A stretch of 47,524 nucleotides of DNA. Origin: Cupriavidus basilensis. GTDB lineage: Bacteria > Pseudomonadota > Gammaproteobacteria > Burkholderiales > Burkholderiaceae. The stretch covers positions 1 through 47,524 of the forward strand of contig NZ_JARJLM010000360.1 of the NCBI RefSeq assembly GCF_029335485.1, read 5' to 3'. The notes beneath the pieces were generated by a model. The model saw nothing but the letters and a program-made list of their open reading frames with translations. It did no database searches and was not told the DNA's origin. Below are positions 23,938 through 30,746 of the stretch, in pieces; the stretch's first letter is position 1; each line of letters starts with the position of its first letter. The position numbers and the translations under genes are program-made.

Positions 23938-24017
23938 ATTATAGCCCCAAAGCCCTACAGCATGGAGGCAAAAGCGGCTTGAAAGAGACGTCGATACACG
24001 ACCCTGATCAAGGTCAA
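23938..24017 (-). promoter_or_regulatory. Possible promoter of the diheme cytochrome gene
   Basis: A minus-strand TATAAT (23943-23938) lacks a good -35. About 80 bases upstream of its predicted start is CTGATCAAGGTCAA (24004-24017), eight of ten positions like an FNR half-site pair. The rest of the 398-base gap to tRNA-Arg shows no gene. The leader would be about 220 bases. Confidence 0.3.
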
Positions 24018-24019
24018 CA

Positions 24020-24048
24020 TGGACGTCCGGCGCTAAACACGGTATCCT
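24020..24048 (+). promoter_or_regulatory. Likely promoter of tRNA-Arg
   Basis: TGGACG, a 17-base spacer, then TATCCT, about 60 bases before the tRNA. Four of six -35 and good -10 positions match the housekeeping consensus, and a GC-rich stretch follows the -10. Confidence 0.4.
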
Positions 24049-24107
24049 ATGCGACTTTCCAGCAGCGGCACTCGCGCGCTGCCAGCGAAGTACCCGTCAT
24101 ACCCTGT

Positions 24108-24183
24108 GCGCCCGTAGCTCAATGGATAGAGTACTGCCCTCCGAAGGCAGGGGTTGCTGGTTCGATCCCAGCCGGGCGCACCA
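24108..24183 (+). tRNA. tRNA-Arg (anticodon CCG)
   Basis: A 76-nt cloverleaf including the encoded CCA. The acceptor arms GCGCCCG and CGGGCGC pair perfectly. The D-arm begins TAGCTC, and the anticodon stem CTGCC/GGCAG encloses the loop CTCCGAA, so the anticodon is CCG (reads CGG). The T-loop is TTCGATC. From the anticodon loop to the 3' end it is duplicated 2,132 bases downstream, marking it as the attachment site of an integrated element. Confidence 0.97.
24139..24182 (+). repeat. Left attachment-site copy inside tRNA-Arg
   Basis: 44 bases running from the first base of the anticodon loop to the CC of CCA. They match 26271-26314 at 43 of 44 positions; the single difference is A at 24170 against G at 26302. 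This is the usual att core for tyrosine recombinases that target tRNA genes. Confidence 0.85.
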
Positions 24184-24231
24184 AGTCCTACAACGGTTTG
24201 CGGCGATTCGCCCGCTTCCTGCCCACTGCAC

Positions 24232-24468
24232 CTAAATTGCACCTAACTTCAGTGCCGGCGCCACCCACTGCGCCGGGTGGTCGGCCGACAGGTGGGCGTA
24301 ACGTTGCACAATTTCCATCGTCTCCCAGCCCCCCAGCTCCTTGATCACCTGCAGGGGCGTCCCCCGCTGCACATGCCGGCTCGCCCAGGTGTGGCGCAGA
24401 TCCCGGCCTGGACAGCAAAGTCCCGCTGGCGCCTGGTGTCGTGCCTGGCTACAGCAAGCGGGAAGCAC
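24232..24468 (-). pseudogene. C-terminal remnant of a phage-type tyrosine integrase
   Basis: About 78 codons end the open frame next to tRNA-Arg. The stretch [19 protein letters not shown], then [19 protein letters not shown] and AQWVAPALK, is the catalytic end of a phage/ICE tyrosine recombinase. It includes the RH of box II and the nucleophile Tyr of RYAHL. The histidine expected before DLRH is Arg, and the N-terminal two thirds are gone, so it is inactive. Reading toward the tRNA 3' end is the usual orientation for an integrase beside its attachment site. Confidence 0.85.
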
Positions 24469-24616
24469 GTCGACGGCGCAACGGATAGCGGAGACTGTCG
24501 AGGATGGGGTGGTGTTTCACCACCCCACGGCAGTGCACAATGCTGCCAAAGAATGCTGCCAAAGGAGAGGGAACATGCTTGCTGGAACCAGGTTGCACAC
24601 GCGCGAATCACGCAAC

Positions 24617-25582
24617 TCAGCCTGCAAGAAACGCCGCGAAACGGTCAATGTCCACGTTCCCGCCGCTAACGATGATGCCCACGCGCTTGCCCATCAGTTC
24701 GGCCTTCATGCCGCGTGCGGCGGCGAGGCCTAGGCAGCCGGTTGGCTCCACGACCAGCTTCATGCGTGACGCAAAGAAACGCATGCCATCGACCAGCTCC
24801 TCGTCAGTGGCGGTAAGGATATCGTCGACATCACGGCGAATGATCTCGAACGTGTGACGACCTAGGTGCTGCGCCTGCGCGCCGTCGGCGATGGTCTGCG
24901 GCGTATCGATATGCACGATCGCTCCGGAGCGGAACGATTGTTGGCCATCGTTGCCGGTGGCTGGCTCTACGCCGTAGATCTTGCACCGCGGCGCCAGGGC
25001 GCGCGCGGACAGCGCGGAGCCGGAGAGCAGGCCGCCGCCGCCCAGGCAGACGAACAGGGCATCGAGCTCGCCCGTTTCCTCGAACAATTCCTTGGCGGCG
25101 GTTCCCTGGCCGGCAATCACGTCCGGCTGGTCATAGGACCCGATCAGCGTCAGACCCTGTTCCTCCGCAAGCTTGTGGCCAATTGCCTCGCGGTCGTCGG
25201 TGTACCGATCATAGAGCACCACCTTGCCCCCGTAACCCTTGGTCGCCGCCACCTTGGCAGCCGGCGCGTCGTGCGGCATGAGGATCGTCGACGGTATCCC
25301 CAGCAATGCCGCCGACAGTGCGATGCCCTGCGCGTGGTTGCCGCCGGAGAAGGCGAGAGCGCCCCGGCGGCGCTGGGCGGCATCGAAGCGCGCCAGCGCA
25401 TTGAATGCGCCACGAAACTTGAAGGCACCAGTGCGCTGCAGGTTCTCGCACTTGAAGAAAAATGCGGCGCCCAGTTCCTTGTCGGCGGTCTGGGAGCACA
25501 TCACGGGAGTCCGGTGGGCAAAGCCTTCAAGCCGGCGCGCGGCCGCTAACACGTCCTCGAAGGTTGGAAGATTCAGCATCAT
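24617..25582 (-). CDS. Threo-3-hydroxyaspartate / serine-threonine dehydratase (PLP)
   Basis: A 321-residue fold-type II PLP enzyme. FFFKCENLQRTGAFKFRGAFN carries the Schiff-base lysine (Lys in GAFKFRGA), SGGNHAQG binds the cofactor phosphate side, and CLGGGGLLSG is the glycine loop. There is no C-terminal ACT domain, and the overall pattern fits eukaryotic-type serine racemase/threo-3-hydroxyaspartate ammonia-lyases more than biosynthetic IlvA. It appears intact and is the only complete gene between the two att copies, so it is probable cargo. No clear Shine-Dalgarno is visible; ATGATG gives two possible starts. Confidence 0.8.
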   Translation of the reverse strand: MMLNLPTFEDVLAAARRLEGFAHRTPVMCSQTADKELGAAFFFKCENLQRTGAFKFRGAFNALARFDAAQRRRGALAFSGGNHAQGIALSAALLGIPSTILMPHDAPAAKVAATKGYGGKVVLYDRYTDDREAIGHKLAEEQGLTLIGSYDQPDVIAGQGTAAKELFEETGELDALFVCLGGGGLLSGSALSARALAPRCKIYGVEPATGNDGQQSFRSGAIVHIDTPQTIADGAQAQHLGRHTFEIIRRDVDDILTATDEELVDGMRFFASRMKLVVEPTGCLGLAAARGMKAELMGKRVGIIVSGGNVDIDRFAAFLAG

Positions 25583-26270
25583 CGTTAAGTCTTGTTAGAT
25601 TGAAGGCGCTGTCAGGGCCGATGGATTCTGGGGCCCCTGAGCATCGATAGCACGCCGCTGGGTAGGCGTGCCATCGTAATGGCCTGCGGCGCCATGCCGG
25701 TCAGGTTGCAACTGGTGCGAAAGTCTCAATCAAACCGCGGGCCGCTTTCTTGTTCCTGCTCGAGCAGCTCTTGCTGCCTGCAGGCACCCAGAGGTGCGAT
25801 CGATCTGTACATATTATCTATATCTGTATAATTTGTAAATTCATAGCCAGGGGATGTGGAACATCCCCCGGTCCTGACCAAAGGCCGGTGGGCCTTTGAG
25901 TCCGGCCGCCCCGCGCGCGTATGGCGCGGAACTTGGTCAATCAGCGCCTTCAAGTCGCGCCAACGGGGCAAAAGCAGCGCCCGTCGTCGGCGGCGAAGGC
26001 CGCTTTGCGCTTCCTGATGACTCGCAGAGCCTTATCTGGTGCGGGTCGAATCAGCGGCACGTTTTGAAAATCCTTGTGCCGGCGAACTGATTTTTGGCAG
26101 CTGCGTGGGCGTGGTGGCTCGGCATGCGAGCAGTTCAGACTGCACCTAAATTGCACCTAGGGTGAACTGGATTGGCCTTGCGTGACCTTGGTTAGCCTTG
26201 GTTTTGCAATTTGTGAGTTGCGAGTCGCGTAAGACATTGATTTATAAAGCGTTCTGGTTCATCACCAAAA
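25583..26270. other. Non-coding right part of the first tRNA-Arg element
   Basis: 688 bases without a convincing gene. It holds an AT-rich patch at about 25805-25850 followed by two hairpins (listed separately). At 26139-26159 there is a copy of the short sequence that ends the integrase gene, followed by 75 bases that recur at 27840-27908. Small open frames here have no recognisable domain. Confidence 0.5.
25827..25897 (+). promoter_or_regulatory. AT-rich promoter-like patch with two hairpins
   Basis: TATAAT (25827-25832) in a 45-base AT-rich island has no good -35. GGGGATGT-GGA-ACATCCCC (25850-25868) and AAAGGCC-GGTG-GGCCTTT (25880-25897) follow. It could encode a short structured RNA or be a site for an element-encoded protein. 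Confidence 0.35.
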
Positions 26271-26314
26271 CTCCGAAGGCAGGGGTTGCTGGTTCGATCC
26301 CGGCCGGGCGCACC
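26271..26314 (+). repeat. Right copy of the tRNA-Arg attachment site
   Basis: A direct repeat of 24139-24182 (43/44). It begins exactly at the anticodon loop, so only a tRNA 3' fragment exists here, with no acceptor 5' arm, D-arm or promoter. The two copies delimit a 2,132-bp unit. Similarity to the left copy continues past the repeat (ACAACGGTTT and beyond), so another integration seems to abut it. Confidence 0.9.
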
Positions 26315-26362
26315 GCTCCCCACAACGGTTTCCAGCGTTTCGCCCTATTCCCGCGCGGCGCG

Positions 26363-26450
26363 ACTGCACCTGAATTGCACCTGACTTCAGCGCAGGCGCT
26401 GCGGTGAGCGGCGCCACCCACTGCGCCAGGCACATCGCGTGTCGCCGCAA
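26363..26450 (-). pseudogene. Second integrase 3' remnant
   Basis: The minus strand reads LAQWVAPLTAAPALKSGAIQV, the same ending as the remnant beside the intact tRNA ([13 protein letters not shown]), at the same distance from an att copy. Only the last 25 or so codons remain. It is the trace of a separate, related integrase. Confidence 0.7.
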
Positions 26451-27011
26451 TTAATGGGGATCATCCCCCACAACACTGGCGGCTTCGGCGACGCGGCGAA
26501 GGCGGGGGGCGGCGGCGTTCGCACGCAATGAGGTGAGGCCACGGCAGGATCGGCTGTTGGAGGTCAATGACTCGCCAGCCGCCGCGCCGCGCCGCCCGAC
26601 ACGCGCGGTGGCGGCAATCCTATCGTGCCCCCCGCTCGGTGGGCTTCTCGCGCGTTCTGGGTCCCCCGCTTCCCTGCGGGGGCTGGCGTTCGCCAGCGGA
26701 TCCCAGGTTCTGAACCTGGCCGGCCGGCGTCACACAAATGAAACGCATTCGCCGATTTACCGTGCAACAGGCACGTCGCGCGAACGCCAGTCGCCCGCCC
26801 ATCGGCCTCCCACCGCGGGTGGCCCGCGATATGCATCAAATTGTTGCTTTGGGCGATGATGAAACCCGAGCCTGCATGCCTGGACCTGCCATGCAGTGGA
26901 TGTCACCAGCGCGGCTGGCGGCGGAATCGGGTGAGAGACGGCATGAAGAAGTCGGTGCCGTCCTCGCACCGCTCCGACCGGTCTGGCTGCCACCTCAGGA
27001 AGGAACGCGCC
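26451..27011. other. Gene-free stretch with a palindrome cluster
   Basis: 561 bases between the second integrase remnant and the cupin gene. Apart from the four palindromes at 26663-26727 no gene, RNA or promoter is recognised. The last 60 bases lead to the AAGGAA ribosome site of the cupin gene. Confidence 0.4.
26663..26727. repeat. Four palindromes in 65 bases
   Basis: In order: CCCCCGC-TTCCCT-GCGGGGG, GCTGGCG-TT-CGCCAGC, CCAGGTT-CTG-AACCTGG and CCGGCCGG. Each stem is perfect, neighbouring hairpins touch or nearly touch, and none has a T-run. Function unknown. Confidence 0.6.
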
Positions 27012-27485
27012 ATGAAAAACAAGCTTCCCCCGATTGCCACCCTGGTCTTCGGCGCCTGCCTGACCATGTCCGCGGCATGGGCCGCCCCCGCGAGCCACGT
27101 GACCATGGTCACCCCCGACGAGATCAAATGGGCGGACCTGCCGCTCATACCGGGTGCCAAAGTCGCCGTCCTCGAGGGGCAGATGGACAAGAAAGGGCCG
27201 ATCACGGCCCGGATCAAGCTTCCCGCGGACAGCAAGGTGGCAGCGCACTGGCACCCTGGCGTGGAGCGGGTGACCGTGCTTTCCGGGACGTTCAACTATG
27301 GCATGGGCGACAAGCTCGACCCGGAAAAGACCTCGCCGCTCGGCCCCGGCAGCCTGATCGTCATGCCACCCAAGATGCACCACTTTGGCTGGACCAAGGA
27401 GGAAACCGTCATCCAGATCAACGTGGCGGGGCCCTGGGGCATCACCTATGTCAACCCGGCCGACGATCCCAGGAAGAAGAAGTGA
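27012..27485 (+). CDS. Periplasmic cupin-domain protein
   Basis: 157 residues with a clear Sec signal (MKNKLPPIATLVFGACLTMSAAWA, cut about residue 24). A single cupin barrel follows. The metal site is spread over AHWHPGVERVTVLSG (two His and Glu) and MHHFGWT (His). PADSKVAAHWHP and GDKLDPEKTSPLGPGSLIVMPP are typical cupin strands. The start is chosen from AAGGAA nine bases upstream. The substrate is unknown. It sits alone inside the scarred island and may be cargo. Confidence 0.8.
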   Translation: MKNKLPPIATLVFGACLTMSAAWAAPASHVTMVTPDEIKWADLPLIPGAKVAVLEGQMDKKGPITARIKLPADSKVAAHWHPGVERVTVLSGTFNYGMGDKLDPEKTSPLGPGSLIVMPPKMHHFGWTKEETVIQINVAGPWGITYVNPADDPRKKK

Positions 27486-27594
27486 TGCCTGGTGCCGGGC
27501 GACCCGGGCGAGGCAACATTCGGCACAGCGCGAACCAGCTCGGGGCAGTTTTCAGGTTAGCGAATGCCGCGCGGCAAATGCTTCGTTGGAGGGG

Positions 27595-27727
27595 GCAACG
27601 GATGTGCCCACGCGCCTGCTTACCCAGAAGATCGGTGACATCGCCGATCTCCTGCCGCAGCGCTGGACATCGGCCACCTCCATTGTCTAGTTGTCAATGC
27701 GGGTTCGCCGGTTGCTTACGTTCGTTG
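27595..27727 (+). mobile_element. Probable end of an IS66-family transposase gene
   Basis: The plus strand reads DVPTRLLTQKIGDIADLLPQRW before TAG at 27688-27690. This resembles the C-terminal tail of IS66-type transposases (DVLTRLPTQK...ELLPHRW). The bases just after the stop (GGGTTCGCCGGTTGCTTACG) look like that family's right end. The rest of the element is missing. Recognition is from memory of the family and needs a search. Confidence 0.5.
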
Positions 27728-27747
27728 TCGTTGGTGATGCGATGTCA

Positions 27748-27777
27748 TGGTGGAGCCAGCGGGAATCGAACCGCGCG
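27748..27777 (-). pseudogene. tRNA 3'-end fragment (tRNA-Ala-like)
   Basis: The minus strand reads GGTTCGATTCCCGC then TGGCTCCACCA: T-arm, acceptor 3' arm and CCA. TGGCTCCACCA suits tRNA-Ala, but there is no anticodon arm, D-arm or acceptor 5' arm, and the T-stem 5' side is mismatched. It is probably a displaced att fragment. Confidence 0.5.
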
Positions 27778-27817
27778 CTCAAGTCTTCGCGCGAAGCTGG
27801 CCTGTCGGCAGGCCCGC

Positions 27818-27908
27818 ACTGTAGCTAAATTTCACCTGGCGTGGCCCGGATTGAGCCCGCGCAGCCTTGTTTGACCTTGGTTTTGCACTTTGCGAGTCGC
27901 GTAATCGG
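27818..27908. repeat. Degenerate copy of the element right-end sequence
   Basis: It resembles 26139-26235: a decayed integrase-end motif (CTAAATTTCACCTGG), then CCTTGTTTGACCTTGGTTTTGC and GCGAGTCGCGTAA in the same order. The earlier copy is followed by the tRNA-Arg att; this one is not. Confidence 0.6.
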
Positions 27909-28373
27909 CAAATGCGTCGCCGGGATTATTAAATCCCCACGTCATGGTGGCGATTAATGCCTGCCCATCGGATAAAAGGCGCTCGCCGATAATAGATGCC
28001 AAACGCCATTCCGTTCCCCGCGTCAGCCCAGGTCATCACATTGCAGCCCGCGCGTTGTGCCACTGCGACAGTCCCCGATGCCGGGACCGGCCTTCGGCTG
28101 GCGTGGACCGCCGCGGGTCGTCCCGGCGGCGCGCGCCCGCTATGACGCAAGGCGCATCCCGGGCTGGCGGCAGGCGGCATGTCGAGCACGTGCCCGGCGC
28201 GAAAGTGCCATGCCCGGCGCATGGCGTCGCGGACGGGCTTTGCGGTTGCCTGGCCGAGGGCCTGTCAACCGCAAAATAGACGCTTTATTTCCCCGGAATT
28301 GCGCCTTTTGCCCCCTGGACCCAGCGGGTAAATTGCAGCCCGAATCCATCCAATCGTTTCGGGAAGCCATTCC
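27909..28373. other. Gene-free stretch before the lipoprotein operon
   Basis: About 460 bases with no recognised gene. An inverted repeat, TTTGCGGTTG (28239-28248) and CAACCGCAAA (28266-28275), with a 17-base loop, lies about 100 bases before the possible start at 28374. It could be an operator or an attenuating hairpin. Confidence 0.35.
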
Positions 28374-28445
28374 ATGTGCAATATCGCAGAAGAGCCGCCC
28401 CGCGCATGGGCTCCGGCCGGGCGCCGGGCACCGCTTCATCCGCAC

Positions 28446-28853
28446 ATGGCGAAGCGCGCCTTGCGCATCGCTGGCAGCCTGCGCCTGACGAAGCCGCTGG
28501 CGGGCGCGGCCGTGCTGCTCGCTTTGGCCGGTTGCGCGCAATTATCCGAATCCCCGGCGACTTTGGGCACGCCGGCGCCGGCGGGTGCGATTGCCAGCTT
28601 CACGATCCCGCCGGACGCGCTTGGCGCACGCGATGCCCAACTCGCGGCCGTGCTTGCCAAGGCGGGCACGCTGGCGGCCCGGCAGAAACAGCCGGCCATT
28701 GTCGTCATCACGGCGCTTGCCCAGGATCTGCCGTACCTCAACCAGGCGATCTGGAAAGGCGTGCCGGCGCAGCGGACGGTCGCGGTTCACCTCGAGAACC
28801 TGACGGCCGGCACGAACCAGCCGTACAGCGTCACCATCAAGCCGGCGCAATAA
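28446..28853 (+). CDS. Putative lipoprotein of unknown function
   Basis: 135 residues from this start. A lipoprotein signal ends VLLALAGCAQ (Cys30), followed by a Pro/Ala linker and a small alpha/beta-looking domain with TVAVHLENLTAGTNQPYSVTI at the end. No family is recognised. An in-frame ATG at 28374 has a better ribosome site (GGGAAG) but would give an unusually long n-region, so 28446 is preferred with doubt. First of three exported-protein genes; the next starts 13 bases after its stop. Confidence 0.6.
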   Translation: MAKRALRIAGSLRLTKPLAGAAVLLALAGCAQLSESPATLGTPAPAGAIASFTIPPDALGARDAQLAAVLAKAGTLAARQKQPAIVVITALAQDLPYLNQAIWKGVPAQRTVAVHLENLTAGTNQPYSVTIKPAQ

Positions 28854-28866
28854 GGAGTCACAGCCG

Positions 28867-29262
28867 ATGCACCGCCTCACTCTGCTTGCAGTCAGCCTGA
28901 TGCTGGTCACGCCGGCCTTTGCCATCGAGCCGGGCGCCGGGGCCACGGCGGCGCCGGCTGCGGACAAGGTCTATCCGCCGCTGCCTTCCCTGGCGATGCT
29001 GCCGCCCGCGAGCGGCAATGAGGAGCCCGCCGTGCCACGCATGGGCCATGCGGGCAGGGCCAGGCTAAAGGCGGCGCTGCCGGTGCAGGAACACAAGAGC
29101 TTCGCGCCGGTGGTGCGCCTGGTCGTCTCGGATACCTCGCGTGCGTACCTGGATACGGTCGGACGTCAGCTCGACCAGGCCCTGCAACAGTCGTCCGCGC
29201 CGGGACCATTGAACGACCGCCGTCCGCATCTGGCAGGCGAAGGCATCAATCGTGTCCGCTAA
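28867..29262 (+). CDS. Exported protein of unknown function
   Basis: 131 residues with a Sec signal (MHRLTLLAVSLMLVTPAFA), then a Pro/Ala-rich stretch (VYPPLPSLAMLPPASG) and a short helical tail (YLDTVGRQLDQALQQS). No domain is recognised. AAGGAG precedes the ATG. Its end overlaps the GTG start of the transglycosylase by 11 bases, so the two are translationally coupled. It may be an accessory or anchor for that enzyme; this is inference from context only. Confidence 0.65.
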   Translation: MHRLTLLAVSLMLVTPAFAIEPGAGATAAPAADKVYPPLPSLAMLPPASGNEEPAVPRMGHAGRARLKAALPVQEHKSFAPVVRLVVSDTSRAYLDTVGRQLDQALQQSSAPGPLNDRRPHLAGEGINRVR

Positions 29263-29734
29263 CGCCCCGCGCCCGCGCCGCGGGCACGCCGGCAAGCTGG
29301 CCGGCACCGCGCTGGCCTTGTCCCTGTCGCTGTGCCATGGGGCCGCCAGGGCGCACGATTGCTTCGAGCAGGCGGGCGTCTACCAGGGCGTCAATCCCTC
29401 GGTCCTGCGCGCCATCGCCTGGTTCGAATCGAAGGGCGACCCCGCCGCGGTGAACCGCAACGCGAACGGGTCGATCGACGTCGGGCAGTTGCAGATCAAC
29501 TCCATTCACTTCGGCGACCTGGCCCGCCAGGGCGTGCCTAGCCGCGCGCTGACCGATGCCTGCGTCAACATCTACGTCGCCGCCTGGCTGCTCAAGCAGA
29601 AGATGGTGAGGCACGGCAACACGTGGCGGGCAATCGGCGCATACCACTCCGAATCCCCCGCCCAGCGCGACGCCTACGCGCGCAGCATCCAGCGCATCCT
29701 GGTGGCCTGGGGCGAACTGTCGCCGGGCCGCTAG
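29252..29734 (+). CDS. IagB/VirB1-like lytic transglycosylase
   Basis: 160 residues. The Sec-type signal ends about AARA, after which a short SLT domain starts at HDCFEQAGVYQGVNPSVLRA. The catalytic glutamate lies in AWFESKGDP. VGQLQINSIHF and IGAYHSESP are the GxxQIN and AY motifs of peptidoglycan lytic transglycosylases of the IagB/VirB1 group, which open the wall for secretion systems or pili. The start is GTG with GAAGG upstream, inside the end of the previous gene. No secretion genes are adjacent. Confidence 0.82.
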   Translation: MSANAPRPRRGHAGKLAGTALALSLSLCHGAARAHDCFEQAGVYQGVNPSVLRAIAWFESKGDPAAVNRNANGSIDVGQLQINSIHFGDLARQGVPSRALTDACVNIYVAAWLLKQKMVRHGNTWRAIGAYHSESPAQRDAYARSIQRILVAWGELSPGR

Positions 29735-29845
29735 CTCTCCCGCCCCGCCCGGCCGGCTTCGCTGCCCGCGACCGGTAACCTGCCTGCGATATGGCGGGTG
29801 ACGGCATGATGTGTCGCGCAAGCCCGGAGCCGGGGTGGAGAGAAA

Positions 29846-30655
29846 ATGCGTTCAACACAGTTCCGAATAGTTCGCTGCGACATGCCCGGCGTGCAAGCCG
29901 TCGAGGCCAGCACGAGCCACGTCTTTGCCCGCCACACCCACGAGCAGTTCGGGATCGGCGTCATCTGGCAGGGCGCGCACAGATCGCGCAGCGGACGCGG
30001 CATGGTCGAGGCCGGTCCGGGCGACACCATCATGGTCAATCCGGGGGAGGTGCACGATGGCGCGCCGATCGGCGATGCCGGGCGCTCGTGGCGGATGCTC
30101 TATTTCGATCCGGCATGGATTGCGCGCGCCGGCCACGACCTGAGCGAGGGCAGGACAAGGCTGTGCGAGTTCAGCCGGCCTGTCGCCAGCGATGCCGCCG
30201 TGGCCGCCGGCTTCCAGGCGCTCTTCCACCTTCTCACGACGGGCCGCGGGGCCGGCATGGACCTGCAGCGCGAAGCGTTGTTGCTCACATTGCTGGCACG
30301 GGTGGCGGAGCCCGGCCCCGTGCGTAGCGAGGACGCAGCGCCGGCGGCGGTCGAGCGGGCGCGCAGCCTGATCGACGATGATCCGGCCACCCCCGTTTCC
30401 CTCGCCGATCTGGCGCGGGTGACCGGCCTGAGCCGGTTCCAGGTGCTGCGCGCCTTCACCAGTGCGACGGGGCTGACGCCGCATGCCTATCTCGTGCAGC
30501 GCCGCATCCATGTTGCGCGCGGGCTGATCGCGCAAGGCAGGCCGCTGGCCGAAGCGGCGGCGGCCAGCGGCTTCGCCGATCAGAGCCACATGACCCGGAT
30601 CTTCGTCCGCAAGTACGGGGTGTCGCCGCGCGCGTATGCCCAGGCAGTGGCCTGA
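29846..30655 (+). CDS. AraC-family transcriptional regulator
   Basis: 269 residues: an N-terminal cupin-type ligand domain (HTHEQFGIGVIWQGAHRS near residue 30, NPGEVHDG) and a C-terminal double helix-turn-helix (about 170-265) with LADLARVTGLSRFQVLRAF and AAAASGFADQSHMTRIFVRKYGVSPRAY. AraC regulators with this N-terminus often control an adjacent exporter. Here a DMT transporter follows on the same strand after 91 bases, which fits that pattern. Confidence 0.9.
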   Translation: MRSTQFRIVRCDMPGVQAVEASTSHVFARHTHEQFGIGVIWQGAHRSRSGRGMVEAGPGDTIMVNPGEVHDGAPIGDAGRSWRMLYFDPAWIARAGHDLSEGRTRLCEFSRPVASDAAVAAGFQALFHLLTTGRGAGMDLQREALLLTLLARVAEPGPVRSEDAAPAAVERARSLIDDDPATPVSLADLARVTGLSRFQVLRAFTSATGLTPHAYLVQRRIHVARGLIAQGRPLAEAAAASGFADQSHMTRIFVRKYGVSPRAYAQAVA

Positions 30656-30746
30656 CGCCATCCCCGGGCGCGCGCCTGCAATTTCGTTCAAGACCCGGCG
30701 CGGCCGCCTGATTAGGCTGCAGCCTTTCCATAGCCGGGAGCAGCGC

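Noticed and set aside
23688-24344. A plus-strand frame that reads through tRNA-Arg
   Set aside because: It crosses a functional tRNA gene and shows no protein-like sequence.
24506-24526. GGGGTGGTG-TTT-CACCACCCC hairpin as a terminator of the dehydratase gene
   Set aside because: A perfect stem, but no T-run follows on either strand, so it is not called a terminator.
25726-25971. An 81-codon minus-strand frame in the island
   Set aside because: No ribosome site or recognised domain, and it spans the AT-rich patch and two hairpins.
24225-27839. CRISPR array suggested by several recurring short sequences
   Set aside because: The four copies are irregularly spaced by hundreds of bases and are integrase-end and att sequences; no regular repeat-spacer pattern exists anywhere in the window.
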